A stretch of DNA of 64,000 nt from Arion vulgaris. Taxonomy: Eukaryota; Mollusca; Gastropoda; Stylommatophora; Arionidae. Each line of letters opens with the position of its first letter. Positions within the stretch are counted from its first letter, which is position 1. The notes beneath the pieces are model-generated. The model was not told the DNA's origin and made no database searches. It saw nothing but the letters and a program-made list of their open reading frames with translations. Positions 11,795 through 22,300 of the stretch are shown in pieces. The DNA is taken from assembly GCA_020796225.1 (NCBI GenBank), contig CM036753.1:3224001-3288000 (forward strand). The letters are read 5' to 3'. The translations under genes were made by a program, and so were the position numbers.

Positions 11795-12035
11795 ACTAGT
11801 GATCAGGTGTAGTGAAAATTATAGGGTTCACTGTCAGTTTGGGCCACGAAATTTTAATGGTCCCAATGGACCGGGAAACCCTGATACTTTGTTTAGAGAT
11901 ATAAATTGCAAGTACCTCTGAAGTCGGAGTAACACTTGCCTGTATGGCTAGGGAAACTGGTGATAAGCGAGCTTTCAAGCAAAAATCAGTTAGAGGCGAC
12001 ATGACTATGTCAGAAAAAAGTAGCTGCGACACAAA
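11795..12035 (+). mobile_element. SINE-like repeat, inverted partner of 18180-18438
   Basis: The reverse complement matches 18190-18420 in order: 'actgatttttgc', 'cttatcacta' or close, 'ccattcaggcaa' or 'ccatacaggcaa', 'ttactcc acttc'. The + head holds a weak B-box-like 'agggttcactgtc'. Its partner sits inside a LINE as an insertion, which supports a mobile element. Confidence 0.6.
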
Positions 12036-12039
12036 GCTG

Positions 12040-12250
12040 AGTAAAGCACAGTGGTTAGTGTGCTGACTTTCTAGACAGATGGTCTTGGTTCAGTCTCTAT
12101 TTGAAATGGTATTTTTTAAAATCTCAAATAGTTTTCACGTAGGTAGATACATCCTCATTTAAGTACCAGAACAACTCTGAGAAGTAAAGATGACCGACAT
12201 GATGTTGACCATATCATCCATATTGTGTCATTGATGAAGAAATATTTCTA
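12040..12250 (+). mobile_element. degenerate tRNA-derived SINE
   Basis: A-box-like 'aaagcacagtggttagtgtg' and B-box-like 'ggttcagtctc' are followed by 'agtaaagatgaccgacatg' and 'gttgaccatatcatcca'. This matches the 'gtaaag...tgatgctgaccacatcatcc' region of the SINE at 51773-52057, so it is an old member of that family. Confidence 0.65.
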
Positions 12251-12297
12251 TGTCTAAGATTGTGTTACCTAAAATACTGCATTGTATTAAAACAGGT

Positions 12298-12480
12298 AAG
12301 CGGCTGGCCAAATCTTTAAATGCAACAGGGTTTCATGACAGAAACATCCTATGTGCAACCCTTCGATAAGATAAATTGTTTCTGTTGTGGAGAAAATAAA
12401 ACTAATGACCTGCACATGCATGGTGACAAGCTTGGACAAGCAGCCTTAATTTCTCTGCCCTAAAGAACCGCTTCCCTCCA
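12298..12480 (+). mobile_element. SINE-like repeat related to 497-660
   Basis: Shares 'ggctggcc', 'agggttt', 'ctgacagaaa' and 'aatgacctgcac' in order with the copy at 497-660. No coding capacity. Confidence 0.45.
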
Positions 12481-12734
12481 CTATATTGTACTCTCAGAAA
12501 ATGAAAACAATGTTCTATAAGAAAAAATGTTCAATAAAAACGGGTTCTTTGCATTTGTTACTATCATGGCAAGAGAATAGAGATTATTACAGCCAACCAT
12601 AGAATTCTAAATAGTATATAATCTGATACAATGTTGTACATGTTATGTCAAGAATATATTTATTATGTCATGTTGAGAAAGATACAAGTTTAATATTTCT
12701 GTGATGGAACATGCTCACATAAATTATCATCATC

Positions 12735-12925
12735 AAGTGTTGTGCTGGATGACGTAGGCGATCATGGATCTCCACAAATCTCTGTCTCTGGTGTTTGCTA
12801 TCATCTCAGATGTTGACGCTCTTCCGTGCCATGAAGTTAGGCTATCAAAAAACTTTTCTATCAGTCTTCCTCTATCTCATCTCGATTTTACCAGTTCCTC
12901 CCCTCCTCATCACATGTCCGAAAAA
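12735..12925 (-). mobile_element. LINE C-terminal tail
   Basis: The minus strand reads FFGHVMRRGG at about 12920, then after frame loss DSLTSWHGRA, ANTRDRDLWRSMIAY and a stop after a few residues. A related tail is at 42190-42260. It is a short 5'-truncated remnant. Confidence 0.65.
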
Positions 12926-12969
12926 CATGAATGCTATCATATTATAAAAACCACTATTTCATTATCTGA

Positions 12970-13315
12970 CTGATACATAAAAACCACTTCTACATATATA
13001 TATATATAGAGTTGACTACCACACACAAATACAACTTTCACATACATGCCATGCACACATTTTCCATATAAATGTTACTTTCAAATATATGTAATTGTTA
13101 AATAAATGCCACTTTATAGATATTTCACATAATTACCACTTTCATTTATATATATATATATCTGCTACTGTGACATATATTACGTAATGTCTGATTGTTA
13201 GTTGAAACCTGTGACTATATATTATTTAATGACTGAATGGTAATCTCAAGTAATTGTTTCTCATATATTGAAAACAAGTCATTGCTTGATGGTTGTTTTT
13301 CACATACTAGTCAAC
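12970..13315. other. AT-rich spacer with (ta)n runs
   Basis: Short ta-repeats near 12993-13007 and 13148-13161. No gene recognised. Confidence 0.6.
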
Positions 13316-13327
13316 ACAAGTCTAGTT
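13316..13327 (+). repeat. target site duplication, left copy
   Basis: The 12-bp word acaagtctagtt here is repeated exactly at 14937-14948, flanking the LINE between them. Confidence 0.85.
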
Positions 13328-13700
13328 CTCATCTTAGCTGATTTTTTTACCAGTATTGCACAAGATAGATGATTACTACCATGGTGTCCGAGAACATCCC
13401 AGCGGCACAAAGCATTCAACTCTGGGGACACCAGAGCGAGATCAAGTACACTATCTGTGTCCCCCTGTCGGTCAGGTAGACGTGTTGGCCTGCCATCATT
13501 CAGACAAAGTCCGTCTCAGTTAATACCTCTTCCAGTGCCACACCCTGCTCATTAACAATACTATTGCCCCACAGCTTTTCCCTGGCGTTGAAATCACCGC
13601 ACATAATGACACTTGATGGAGCCTGAAGACAGATTGCTTGTAATATCTTCCACCTGTCTTTGTCCATTTTGTGATTGCAGGCATAAATATTAAGAGCCAT
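13328..13700 (-). pseudogene. inverted endonuclease segment of the LINE
   Basis: Read on the minus strand from 13700 this encodes an APE-type endonuclease segment: NIYACNHKMDKDRW, then SSVIMCGDFNAREKLWG with the GDFNA catalytic motif. After a one-base frame change near 13500 come LNDGRPTRLPDRQGDTDSV, LDLALVSPEL and LGHHGSNH. The SDH-type motif of the family reads SNH here, so the catalytic Asp is replaced by Asn in the sequence shown. Confidence 0.85.
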
Positions 13701-14936
13701 GTTGAGAACGTAATCATAAAGGCAAGAAAAGGACTAACCGATCTCAAAGTCATGGCGGGGCGGATATTGAGCAACGCCTGCTACTCTAGGGACTGAGTTC
13801 TGAGCGTGGTGGACTATGGCCTTGGTCTTCTAACAGTAAGCAGAACATCGCTGGATAAGTTAGAAAGGATCCAAAATGAAGCGATGAGGCTTATACTCGG
13901 TTGCACACGTGACACTTCTTGTGAGGCAATGCGCTATGTCCTTGGATTGCCAACGATGGCCACGAGACACAAAGTCGCACAGGTAAAAGCGTATCTGAGA
14001 GTTTCTGGGGACACAAATCATCCTCTGCACAAATCCATAAATGAGAACAAGGGAAGGCGATTGAAGAGAGGTCGATCCTGGATGGCCGAGGCAGAGGATA
14101 TTATTAAACAGGTCTGTACTCTAGATGAGCTGAGGCACGGTGACGAATGGATGCCTATATCAGAGGATATGACTGCTTACGCCAGGGTTATCAGCACACT
14201 TGGACGCCGCTGTAGAGAATGGGCCCCGGGCGTCGTCAATGCAGAAATTCTTGCACTCGTGGATCAGCACTCCCACCCAGGTGATATCATTATCTACACC
14301 GATGGCTCTGTCAAGCCTGGCACCAGATCATCGTGGGCTTACTCAGCACAACGAAACGGTCGCACACTTCATGAGGACTGCAGGGCTTTCGAGACAACGA
14401 CATCGAGCATGACTATGGAGATCACCTCTGCCTCCAGGGCTCTGTCATGGGTGGCTGAGCAACAGGTTACCCATACGATCATCATATCAGACTCGATGAG
14501 TATGCTTCAACTGATTGCATCTGGAAGTATGCGGGTGGAATGGGTGAACAGCATTCGGAGATCACATCTCAAGAAAATGACTTGGCTGTACACGCCTGGA
14601 CATGCTGGAGTGCGGGTAACGAGCGTGCTGACTCTCTTGCAAACAGTGCCCGACTCAAGTGGGCAGAAGCATGGACAGAGCCGATATCATCAATGCGGTA
14701 CGCTCTCAATTGTGTGACATGGGCGGGTCTCAGACACTGGAACGAGTTCGAGAATTAGGTGTTAAGTTTGGACATGCCAGACAGTGTCGTCTTTCGTGGT
14801 AGAGAGAGAAGATATAGTAATCAACTTCTCATGGGTACTGTGAGCAAATGGACTTTGGGATGGCTGCTGCAACGGAGGACAGAGCACGAATGGGAATGCC
14901 CAATGTGCCATGACATCGATCGCATAACATAACATA
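13328..14936 (+). mobile_element. I-like LINE copy with inverted 5' part (twin-priming product)
   Basis: A single retrotransposon insertion bounded by a 12-bp direct repeat. Its 3' part (about 13698-14936) is on +. In order it encodes the reverse transcriptase C-terminal region (VVDYGLGLL, LERIQNEAMRLILGCTRDT, AMRYVLGLPTM) and RNase H with IIIYTDGSVKPG, SSMTMEITSASRAL and HTIIISDSMSML supplying the D, E and D catalytic positions. A frameshift near 14610 precedes GNERADSLANSARL. The 5' part (13328 to about 13700) lies on the minus strand and encodes endonuclease. The 3' end is a 'cataacataacataac' tail. An inverted 5' end next to a sense 3' end within one target duplication is the known mark of twin priming. 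The copy cannot encode a full ORF2. Confidence 0.9.
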
Positions 14937-14948
14937 ACAAGTCTAGTT
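14937..14948 (+). repeat. target site duplication, right copy
   Basis: Exact match to 13316-13327, directly after the 'cataac' tail. Confidence 0.85.
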
Positions 14949-14949
14949 T

Positions 14950-15400
14950 TGTGAAAAACCTATCTTGTCTTTGAGAGGAAAGTCAGTGTTTAGCTTCTCT
15001 TAATATTTTGCCATTTCAACAATTTTACTTATCTGGAGTTTTATATAAATACATTCCTAAGAGATGGTTGCCATGGTTTTGTAATGTTTACAATTTATGC
15101 AGTTTTACCAGATTTTTATCTGAGATAGTGTAGAGTTTAAAACATAATCCATTTTAATTATGAATTCTTTGTAATACATGATATTTGGCTTCTATTTTAT
15201 ACTAATACATGAATTAGAAGAAGTACAGACACTTTAAAATTGAAGCATGCACTTGTAGCAATGAAAGTTCAGATAAAGAAATTCAATCAAGACTTGTAAT
15301 GTTTATAGCTGCAGTGTCAACTCTAAATGTGATTTGAAAAAGTAACATCAGTTTTGGGGCAAGATCTATCTATATAAATTGCTAGTACTGTTAATCGAGC
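14950..15400. other. no gene recognised
   Basis: AT-rich, no recognised repeat or exon. Confidence 0.45.
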
Positions 15401-15404
15401 AAGT

Positions 15405-15495
15405 TGTCTTCTTCTTCTTTGCGTCGTTCTTTACCACCAATTTTAATCACTCTTTGTGATATGTTTGATCTTTGCCAAGAATGTGTATACGTTGC
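15405..15495 (-). mobile_element. SINE tail, reverse orientation
   Basis: The reverse complement matches the last part of the SINE at 4841-5095 ('gatcaaacatatcacaaaga', 'gtgattaaaattgg', 'aagaacga cgcaaagaagaagaag'). The core and head are missing; the minisatellite begins immediately beyond it. Confidence 0.7.
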
Positions 15496-15496
15496 A

Positions 15497-16812
15497 CAGT
15501 GGTAACACATGAGTTAGTATGGAAGCTGGGGCAGGGAAGTGGTAACACATGAGTTAGTATGGGAGCTGGGGCAGGGAAGTGGTAACACATGAGTTAGTAT
15601 GGGAGCTGGGGAAGTGGTAACACATGAGTTAGTATGGGAGCTGGGGCAGGGAAGTGGTAGCACATGAGTTAGTATGGAAGCTGGGGCAGGGAAGTGGTAA
15701 CATATGAGTTAGTATGGGAGCTGGGGAAGTGGTAACACATGAGTTAGTATGGGAGCTGGGGCAGGGAAGTGGTAACACATGAGTTAGTATGGAAGCTGGG
15801 GCAGGGAAGTGGTAGCACATGAGTTAGTATGGAAGCTGGGGCAGGGAAGTGGTAGCACATGAGTTAGTATGGGAGCTGGGGCAGGGAAGTGGTAACACAT
15901 GAGTTAGTATGGGAGCTGGGGCAGGGAAGTGGTAACACATGAGTTAGTATGGAAGCTGGGGCAGGGAAGTGGTAACACATGAGTTAGTATGGGAGCTGGG
16001 GCAGGGAAGTGGTAATACATGAGTTAGTATGGGAGCTGGGAAGTGGTAACACATGAGTTAGTATGGGAGCTGGGGAAGTGGTAACACATGAGTTAGTATG
16101 GGAGCTGGTGAAGTGGTAACACATGAGTTAGTATGGGAGCTGGGGAAGTGGTAACACATTAGTTAGTATGGAAGCTGGGGCAGGGAAGTGGTAACACATG
16201 AGTTAGTATGGGAGCTGGGGAAGTGGTAACACATGAGTTAGTATGGGAGCTGGGGAAGTGGTAACACATGAGTTAGTATGGGAGCTGGGGAAGTGGTAAC
16301 ACAGGAGTTAGTATGGGAGCTGGGGAAGTGGTAACACAGGAGTTAGTATGGGAGCTGGGGAAGTGGTAACACAGGAGTTAGTATGGAAGCTGGGGCAGGG
16401 AAGTGGTAACACAGGAGTTAGTATGGGAGCTGGGGAAATGGTAACACATGAGTTAGTATGGGGGCTGGGGAAGTGGTAACACATGAGTTAGTATGGGAGC
16501 TGGGAAAGTGGTAACACATGAGTTAGTATAGAAGCTGGGGCAGTGGTAACACATGAGTTAGTATGGAAGCTGGGGCATGGAAGTGGTAACACATGAGTTA
16601 GTTTAGGAGCTGGGGCAGGGAAGTGGTAACACATGAGTTAGTATAGAAGCTGGGGCAGTGGTAACACATGAGTTAGTATGGAAGCTGGGGCAGGGAAGTG
16701 GTAACACATGAGTTAATTTAGGAGCTGGGGCAGGGAAGTGGTAACATGAGTTAATATGAGAGCTGGGGAAGTGGTAACACAGGAGTTAGTATGGGAACTA
16801 TGTCAGGGAAGT
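15497..16812. repeat. minisatellite, 40- and 34-bp units
   Basis: About 35 copies of 'gtggtaacacatgagttagt' plus 'atgggagctggggcagggaa'. Short units lack 'gcaggg' and are 34 bp. The + strand is purine-rich. Long and short units come in runs, as expected from local slippage or unequal exchange. Confidence 0.95.
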
Positions 16813-17080
16813 GAAAATTCAAAATATATTTGATTGATTATAGTATTCCATTGTAAACATGTTAAGTTATTCATTTTTTTAACAGTGTGTGTTCTCAAGA
16901 TGCATATGTGTAGTTCATTGTGCCATTATGCTACTTGAAATTTTGTATACATTTGTCAGGTGCTGCAGTGATGTAAACATTTGTTTTGAGATAATTTACA
17001 TTTGGTGTAAATATTTTGTTTTGCTTTGTTTAAAAAGTGTTTTTTGAGTTGTTTCTGTTTATTTCCTTCCTCCATATCAG

Positions 17081-17211
17081 GGAACCTAACAATTGCTTTA
17101 GATTCACAATATTGACGAAAGAATTTTTTAAATTTAAGAATAGAGTACACCAAGATCACGATTTGAGAAATTATGTTATCGGACAACACTTGGGATATTG
17201 CTATCTTAAGG
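17081..17211 (+). CDS. candidate internal exon, unrecognised protein
   Basis: A strong pyrimidine tract and acceptor (tttccttcctccatatcag) open a 131-base stretch that encodes EPNNCFRFTILTKEFFKFKN followed by RVHQDHDLRNYVIGQHLGYC and YLK. It ends at a possible donor (AAGG|gtacct, weak). Composition is globular and protein-like, not repeat-like, and the sequence is not found elsewhere in the window. I do not recognise the family and see no partner exon nearby. It could belong to a large-intron gene upstream of the shootin homologue. Confidence 0.35.
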
Positions 17212-17654
17212 GTACCTTAAATATATCAAATAGAATTTTTGTAGTAAAATCTTAACACTGATAGTTGTCTTGCATTTGGATTATGTAGACAATATTAGTC
17301 TTTTAGTCAGCCGGTACAAGAAAGCTCAAACAAAAATAGAAACAAAGTCCAAAACAGCTCAGAGAATAAGACTTCAAGTTAAAATTGAAAAAAAAACATA
17401 AGTAATGAGAATTAACAAAAAATTATAAAATTCAATTATGTTAGAAAATGAAATCGTAGAGAAAGTTTTAGGATTTTGTATACCTGAGAAATACAGTATT
17501 GCAATATGATGATTCGGAAAACAACATCATTAGAACAGTCAAGAAAGCAAGATAAACATTCGCTATGCAAAGAATTAAATCTTAAAATAAAACTTAAAAT
17601 ATATAGAAACAGTGTCCTGGGAGTGTTATTGTACAGTAGTAATTGTTGGAAATT

Positions 17655-18122
17655 GACTTGCAACATCATACACAAGCTGGAGACAACTTGCAACATCATA
17701 CACAAGCTGGAGATAACTTGCAACATCATACACAAGCTGGAGACAATCTGCAACATCATACACAAGCTGGAGATAACTTGCAACATCATACACAACTGAG
17801 AAACTTGCAACATCATACACAAGCTGGAGATAACTTGCAACATCATACACAAGCTGGAGATAACTTGCAACATCATACACAAGCTGGAGATAACTTGCAA
17901 CATCATACACAAGCTGGAGATAACTTGCAACATCATACACAAGCTGGAGATAACTTGCAACATCATACACAAGCTGGAGACAACTTGCAACATCATACAC
18001 AAGCTGGAGATAACTTGCAACACATACACAAGCTGGAGATAATTGCAACATCATACAGAAGCTGGGGACAACTTGCAACATCATACAAGCTGAGACAACT
18101 TGCAACATCATACACAAGCTGG
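17655..18122. repeat. minisatellite, 30-bp unit grown inside LINE coding sequence
   Basis: About 16 units of 'acttgcaacatcatacacaa' plus 'gctggagata'. The related LINE at 48421-48450 has the matching segment only once ('caacacataatacacaagtt' then 'ggagacatttcagaataaat'). The unit length is a multiple of three, so the frame stays open on both strands; the long frames here are not genes. Confidence 0.95.
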
Positions 18123-18179
18123 AAATATTCCAAAATAAATGTTTAAGAAGAATACTACAAATTTTCTGTCAAAACCGTT

Positions 18180-18438
18180 TTTTTCTCTCTCTATGAATTC
18201 TGGCGTTGTCATGGCACCTCTGACTGATTTTTGCATGATGGCTTGCTTTCCTTATCACTAGAGCCAGTGGCCATTCAGGCAAACCTTACTCCTACTTCTG
18301 GGGTATGTGTAATTTAGATCCCCAAGTAATGGATCAGGCACTCCTGTAGTCTAACCGTGTACCATGTGCACACCGAGAATTTTTGGCCTCGAACCCTACA
18401 ATGGTCACTATCGTAGTGTGTTCTTAGTTATCGGCGAT
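18180..18438 (-). mobile_element. SINE-like insertion into the LINE
   Basis: It interrupts LINE sequence that is continuous at 48480-48530. The left edge has a T-run (tttttttctctctct), which would be the poly(A) end of an element read on minus. On minus there is a B-box-like 'gggttcgaggcc' near the head. An inverted relative is at 11795-12035. Confidence 0.65.
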
Positions 18439-18650
18439 CCTGAGAGCTTTTGAAATAAACAAATTGTGCATGATTGGAGACTATCATTAAACGATGAAGA
18501 TGGATTTGGTCATGTGTGTCAGTAGAAGCGTTGGCTAGGTCAGCTCTAAGGTGGTCGGCAGATGGGAGAAAAGGCCTGGACATTGCAAGGAAATAAGAAG
18601 ATGAACCGTGGAGAGTTGAAAATTTGTGACCTGACATGGGAAACATTTAA

Positions 18651-19310
18651 TAGAAAGGCTGCTTTTGTGAAAGACTTTTATGTGTCAAATGGAACATGAA
18701 GAGGATACAGAAATAATTTGACACAAGCAAAAAAAATGATCTCAAGATATCAGGATTTGGACAGTTTTGATAAATTAAGATTTACAAAGTCATTATCTTG
18801 GTGTATTCTTTTTTATTTTTATAATTAAATATAATTAGATCTCATTGTTTTTTTTTTTAAGACTTTCTTAATGAATTTTATTTACATGGTTTTTGATTAC
18901 TTTGGGTTTTTATCTAAAATACTTTCATCTAGACGCCCAATGCTGGGAATCCTTTCCCGTTCCTAATGGGGCAGTGCAACAACACAAGAGAAATTTGCAT
19001 AGATGAGAATGATTAATGCTAGATCACAAGACAAAAAACACCAGTAAAACTCTAATCATGTATGTCCCACCTGAGGTAAGGGGATTGTCTTTCAGGATTA
19101 GATCAGCCACCCCCGACACATCAGTCAGAGAATTAAAAACAATGTTGGAAACTGTTGTCATAACTTTATGCTGAACAACTATTATTATCTTACACTGTAC
19201 ACCTAACTTGAATGTGCAGAATACAGATGAATCTATTATTAAGTCTAGTATGTTATGTGATGAAATATTATTGCAAATAAGAGGTGAATGGTTATGAAAA
19301 TCTTTTATCT
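18651..19310. other. no gene recognised
   Basis: AT-rich; no recognised element. The 49-bp array starts at the right edge. Confidence 0.45.
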
Positions 19311-19311
19311 G

Positions 19312-22300
19312 AAAATTAAATCTGTCTGTTTGTTGATGGTTTGATAGGAATGGTTGTCTGATATGAAATCTGTCAGTTTGTTGATGGTTTGTAGGAATGG
19401 TTGTCTGATATGAGATCTGTCAGTTTGTTGAGGGTTTTGGGGAGGAAGGGGTTTCGATGAGATCTGTCAGTTTGTTGAGGTTTTAGGAAGGGTTTTCGTT
19501 TGAGATCTGTCTAGTTTGTTGATGGCTTGGTAGGAATGGTTGTCTGTTTGAGATCTGTCTAGTTTGTTATGGTTGGCAGGAATGGTTGTCAAGAGATCTG
19601 TCTTTTGTTGATGGTTTGATAGGTTTTTGATATGAAATCTGTCTAGTTTGTTGATGGTTTGATAGGAATGGTTGTCTGATATGAGATCTGTCTAGTTTGT
19701 TGATGGTTTGGTGGGGAAGGTCTGATATGAGATCTGTCTAGTTTGTTGATGGCGGTAGGAAGGTTGTCTGAAGAAACTGTCTGTTTGTTGATGGTTTGGG
19801 GGAATTTTCTGATAGATCCTAGTTTGTTAGGGTTGGGGAATGGTTCGATATGAGATATGTCTAGTTTGTTGATGGTTGGTAGGAATGGTTTCAAGAAAAC
19901 TGTCTAGTTTGTTGATGGTTTTAGGAAGGGTTTTCTGATATGAGATCTGTCTAGTTTGTTGAGGGCTTGGCGGGAATGGTTGTTTGATATGAGATCTTTG
20001 TTTGTTGATGGTTTGATAGGAATGGTTTTCGATAGAGATCTGTCAGTTTGTTGATGGTTTGGGAAATGGTTGTCTGATATGAGATCTGTCTAGTTTGTTG
20101 ATGGTTTGGTAGGAATTTTTTCGATATGAAATTGTTAGTTTGTTATTTTGGTAGGAATGGTTGTCTGAATGAGATTTCAGTTTTTTGATGGTTTGGCAGG
20201 AAGGGTTTTCTGATATGAAATCGTCAGTTTGTATTTTGGTAGGAATGGTTGTCTGATTGAAATCTGTCTAGTTTGTTGATGGCTTGGCGGGAAGGGTTTT
20301 CGATAAAATCTGTCTAGTTTGTTGATGGCTTGGTAGGAATGGTTGTCTGAAAATGAAATCGTCTAGTTTGTTGAGGGTTTTGGGTGGAATGGTTGTCTGT
20401 TTGAGATCTGTCTTTTTTGTTGATGGCTTGGCAGGAATGGTTTTTTCGATATGAGATCTGTCTAGTTTGTTGAGGGTTTTTGGTGGGAATGGTTGTCTGA
20501 TATGAAATCTGTCTAGTTTGTTGATGGTTTGATGGGAATGGTTGTCTGAAGAAATCTGTCGGGGTTTGTTGAGGGTTTTGGGAGGAATGGTTGTCTGATA
20601 GAGATATGTCTAGTTTTTGATGGTTTGGTGGAAGGTTGTCTGATAAAATTGTCGTTTGGATGGCTTGGCAGGAATGGTTGTCTGAATGAGATCTGTTAGT
20701 TTGTGATTTTGGGAAAAAATGGTTGTCTGATAAGATTTTTCAGTTTTGATGGTTTTTGGGAATGGTTGTCTGATATGAGATCTGTCATTTGTTGATGATT
20801 TGGAGGAATGGTGTCTGATATGAAATCTGTCTAGTGTTGATGGTTTGGCAGAATGGGTCTGATATGAGATCTGTCAGTGTGTTGAGGGTTGGCGGGGAAT
20901 GGTGTCTGATAGGGAAATCTTCTTTTTTTGGGATTTTGGTAGGAATGGTTTCTGATATGAGATCTGTCTGTTTTTGATGGCTTGGCAGGAATGGTTGTCT
21001 TATATGAGATCTGTCTAGTTTGTTGATGGTTTGGTAGGAATGGTTGTCTGTTTTTGTCTGTCTAGTTTGTTGATGGTTTGATAGGAATGGTTGTTGATAT
21101 AAAATCTGTCATTTTGGGATGGCTTGGGGGGAATGGTTGTCGATATGAATAGTCTAGTTTGTTGTGGTTTGGTGGGGAATGGTTGTCTGTTTGAAATCTG
21201 TCAGTTTGTTGAGGGTTTGATAGGAATGGTTTCTGATAGAAATTGTCAGTTTGTTGAGGGTTTTGGGAGGAAGGGTTGTCTGATATGAAATCTGTCTAGG
21301 GGTTTGATGGTTTGGGGAAATTGTCTGATATGAAATCTGTCAGTTTGTTGAGGGTTTTGGTAGGAATGGTTGTCTGTATGAGATCTGCTAGTTTGTTGAG
21401 GGCGGCGGGAATGGTTGTCTGATATAAATCTTCTATTTGTTGATGGCTTGCGGGAATGGTTTTGATATGAAATCTTTAGTTTGTTGAGGGTTTTGGTGGG
21501 AATGGTTTTTGATATAGATCGTCTAGTTTGTTGATGGTTTGGTAGGAATGGTTGTCTGAAAAATCGTCAGTTTTTGAGGTTTGGGGAATGGTTGTCTGAT
21601 ATGAAATCTGTCTAGTTTTTTGAGGGTTTTGGGAGGAATGGTTGTCTGATAGAGATCTGTCTTTGTTGATGGTTTGGGAGGAATGGTTGTCTGATATGAG
21701 ATCTGTCTAGTTTGTTGATGGTTTGGTAGGAATGGTTGTCTGTTTGAAATCTTGTCTAGTTTGTTGATGGTTTGGGTGGGAATGGTTGTCTGATTGGATC
21801 TGTCAGTTTGTTAGGTTTGGGGGGTTTGTCTGATATGAAATCTGTCTATTTTTATGGTTTGGTAAATGGTTTTGATATGAGATCTGTCTAGTTTGTTGAT
21901 GGTTTTTGGTAATGGTTGTCTGATATGAGATCTGTAGGGTTGATGGTTTGGGAAGGGTTGTCTATATGAGATCTGCTAGTTTTTGAGGGTTTTGGTAGGA
22001 AGGGTGTCTGATATGAGATCTGTCTAGTTTGTTGATGGCTTGGCAGGAATGGTTGTCTGATATGAAATCTGTCTAGTTTTTGATGGTTTGGAGGGAATGG
22101 TTGCTGATATGAAATCTGTCTGGGATGGTTTGGAGGAATGGTTGTCTGATATGAGATCTGTCTAGTTTTTGATGGTTTGGTAGAATGGTTGTCTGATATA
22201 AAATTTTCTGTTTTTGAGGTTTGGTAGGAATTTTCTGATATAAACTGCAGTTTGTTGTTTTGGAGGAAGGTTTCTATAAAATCTGTCTGTTTTTTGGGGA

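Larger units (their letters stand above)
17500..18650 (+). mobile_element. LINE reverse transcriptase tail with internal array and SINE insertion
   Basis: LINE coding relic on +. Before the array it reads KELNLKIKLKIYRNSVLGVL and LLYSSNCWKLT. After it comes FQNKCLRRILQIFCQN, with frame shifts between blocks. The sequence resumes at about 18439 with 'gagcttttgaaa' and 'ggagac atcattaa acgatgaaga', as in the related LINE at 48365-48775. Two events split it: a 30-bp tandem expansion at 17655-18122 and a SINE-like insertion at 18180-18438. Confidence 0.8.

Noticed and set aside
13806..14717. A 303-codon host gene
   Set aside because: It is the RT C-terminus and RNase H of an inserted LINE, frameshifted before the last RNase H motif and enclosed by a target duplication.
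17436..18146. Open frames of 163-197 codons on both strands
   Set aside because: Produced by the 30-bp array inside a dead LINE; the repeat length is a multiple of three.
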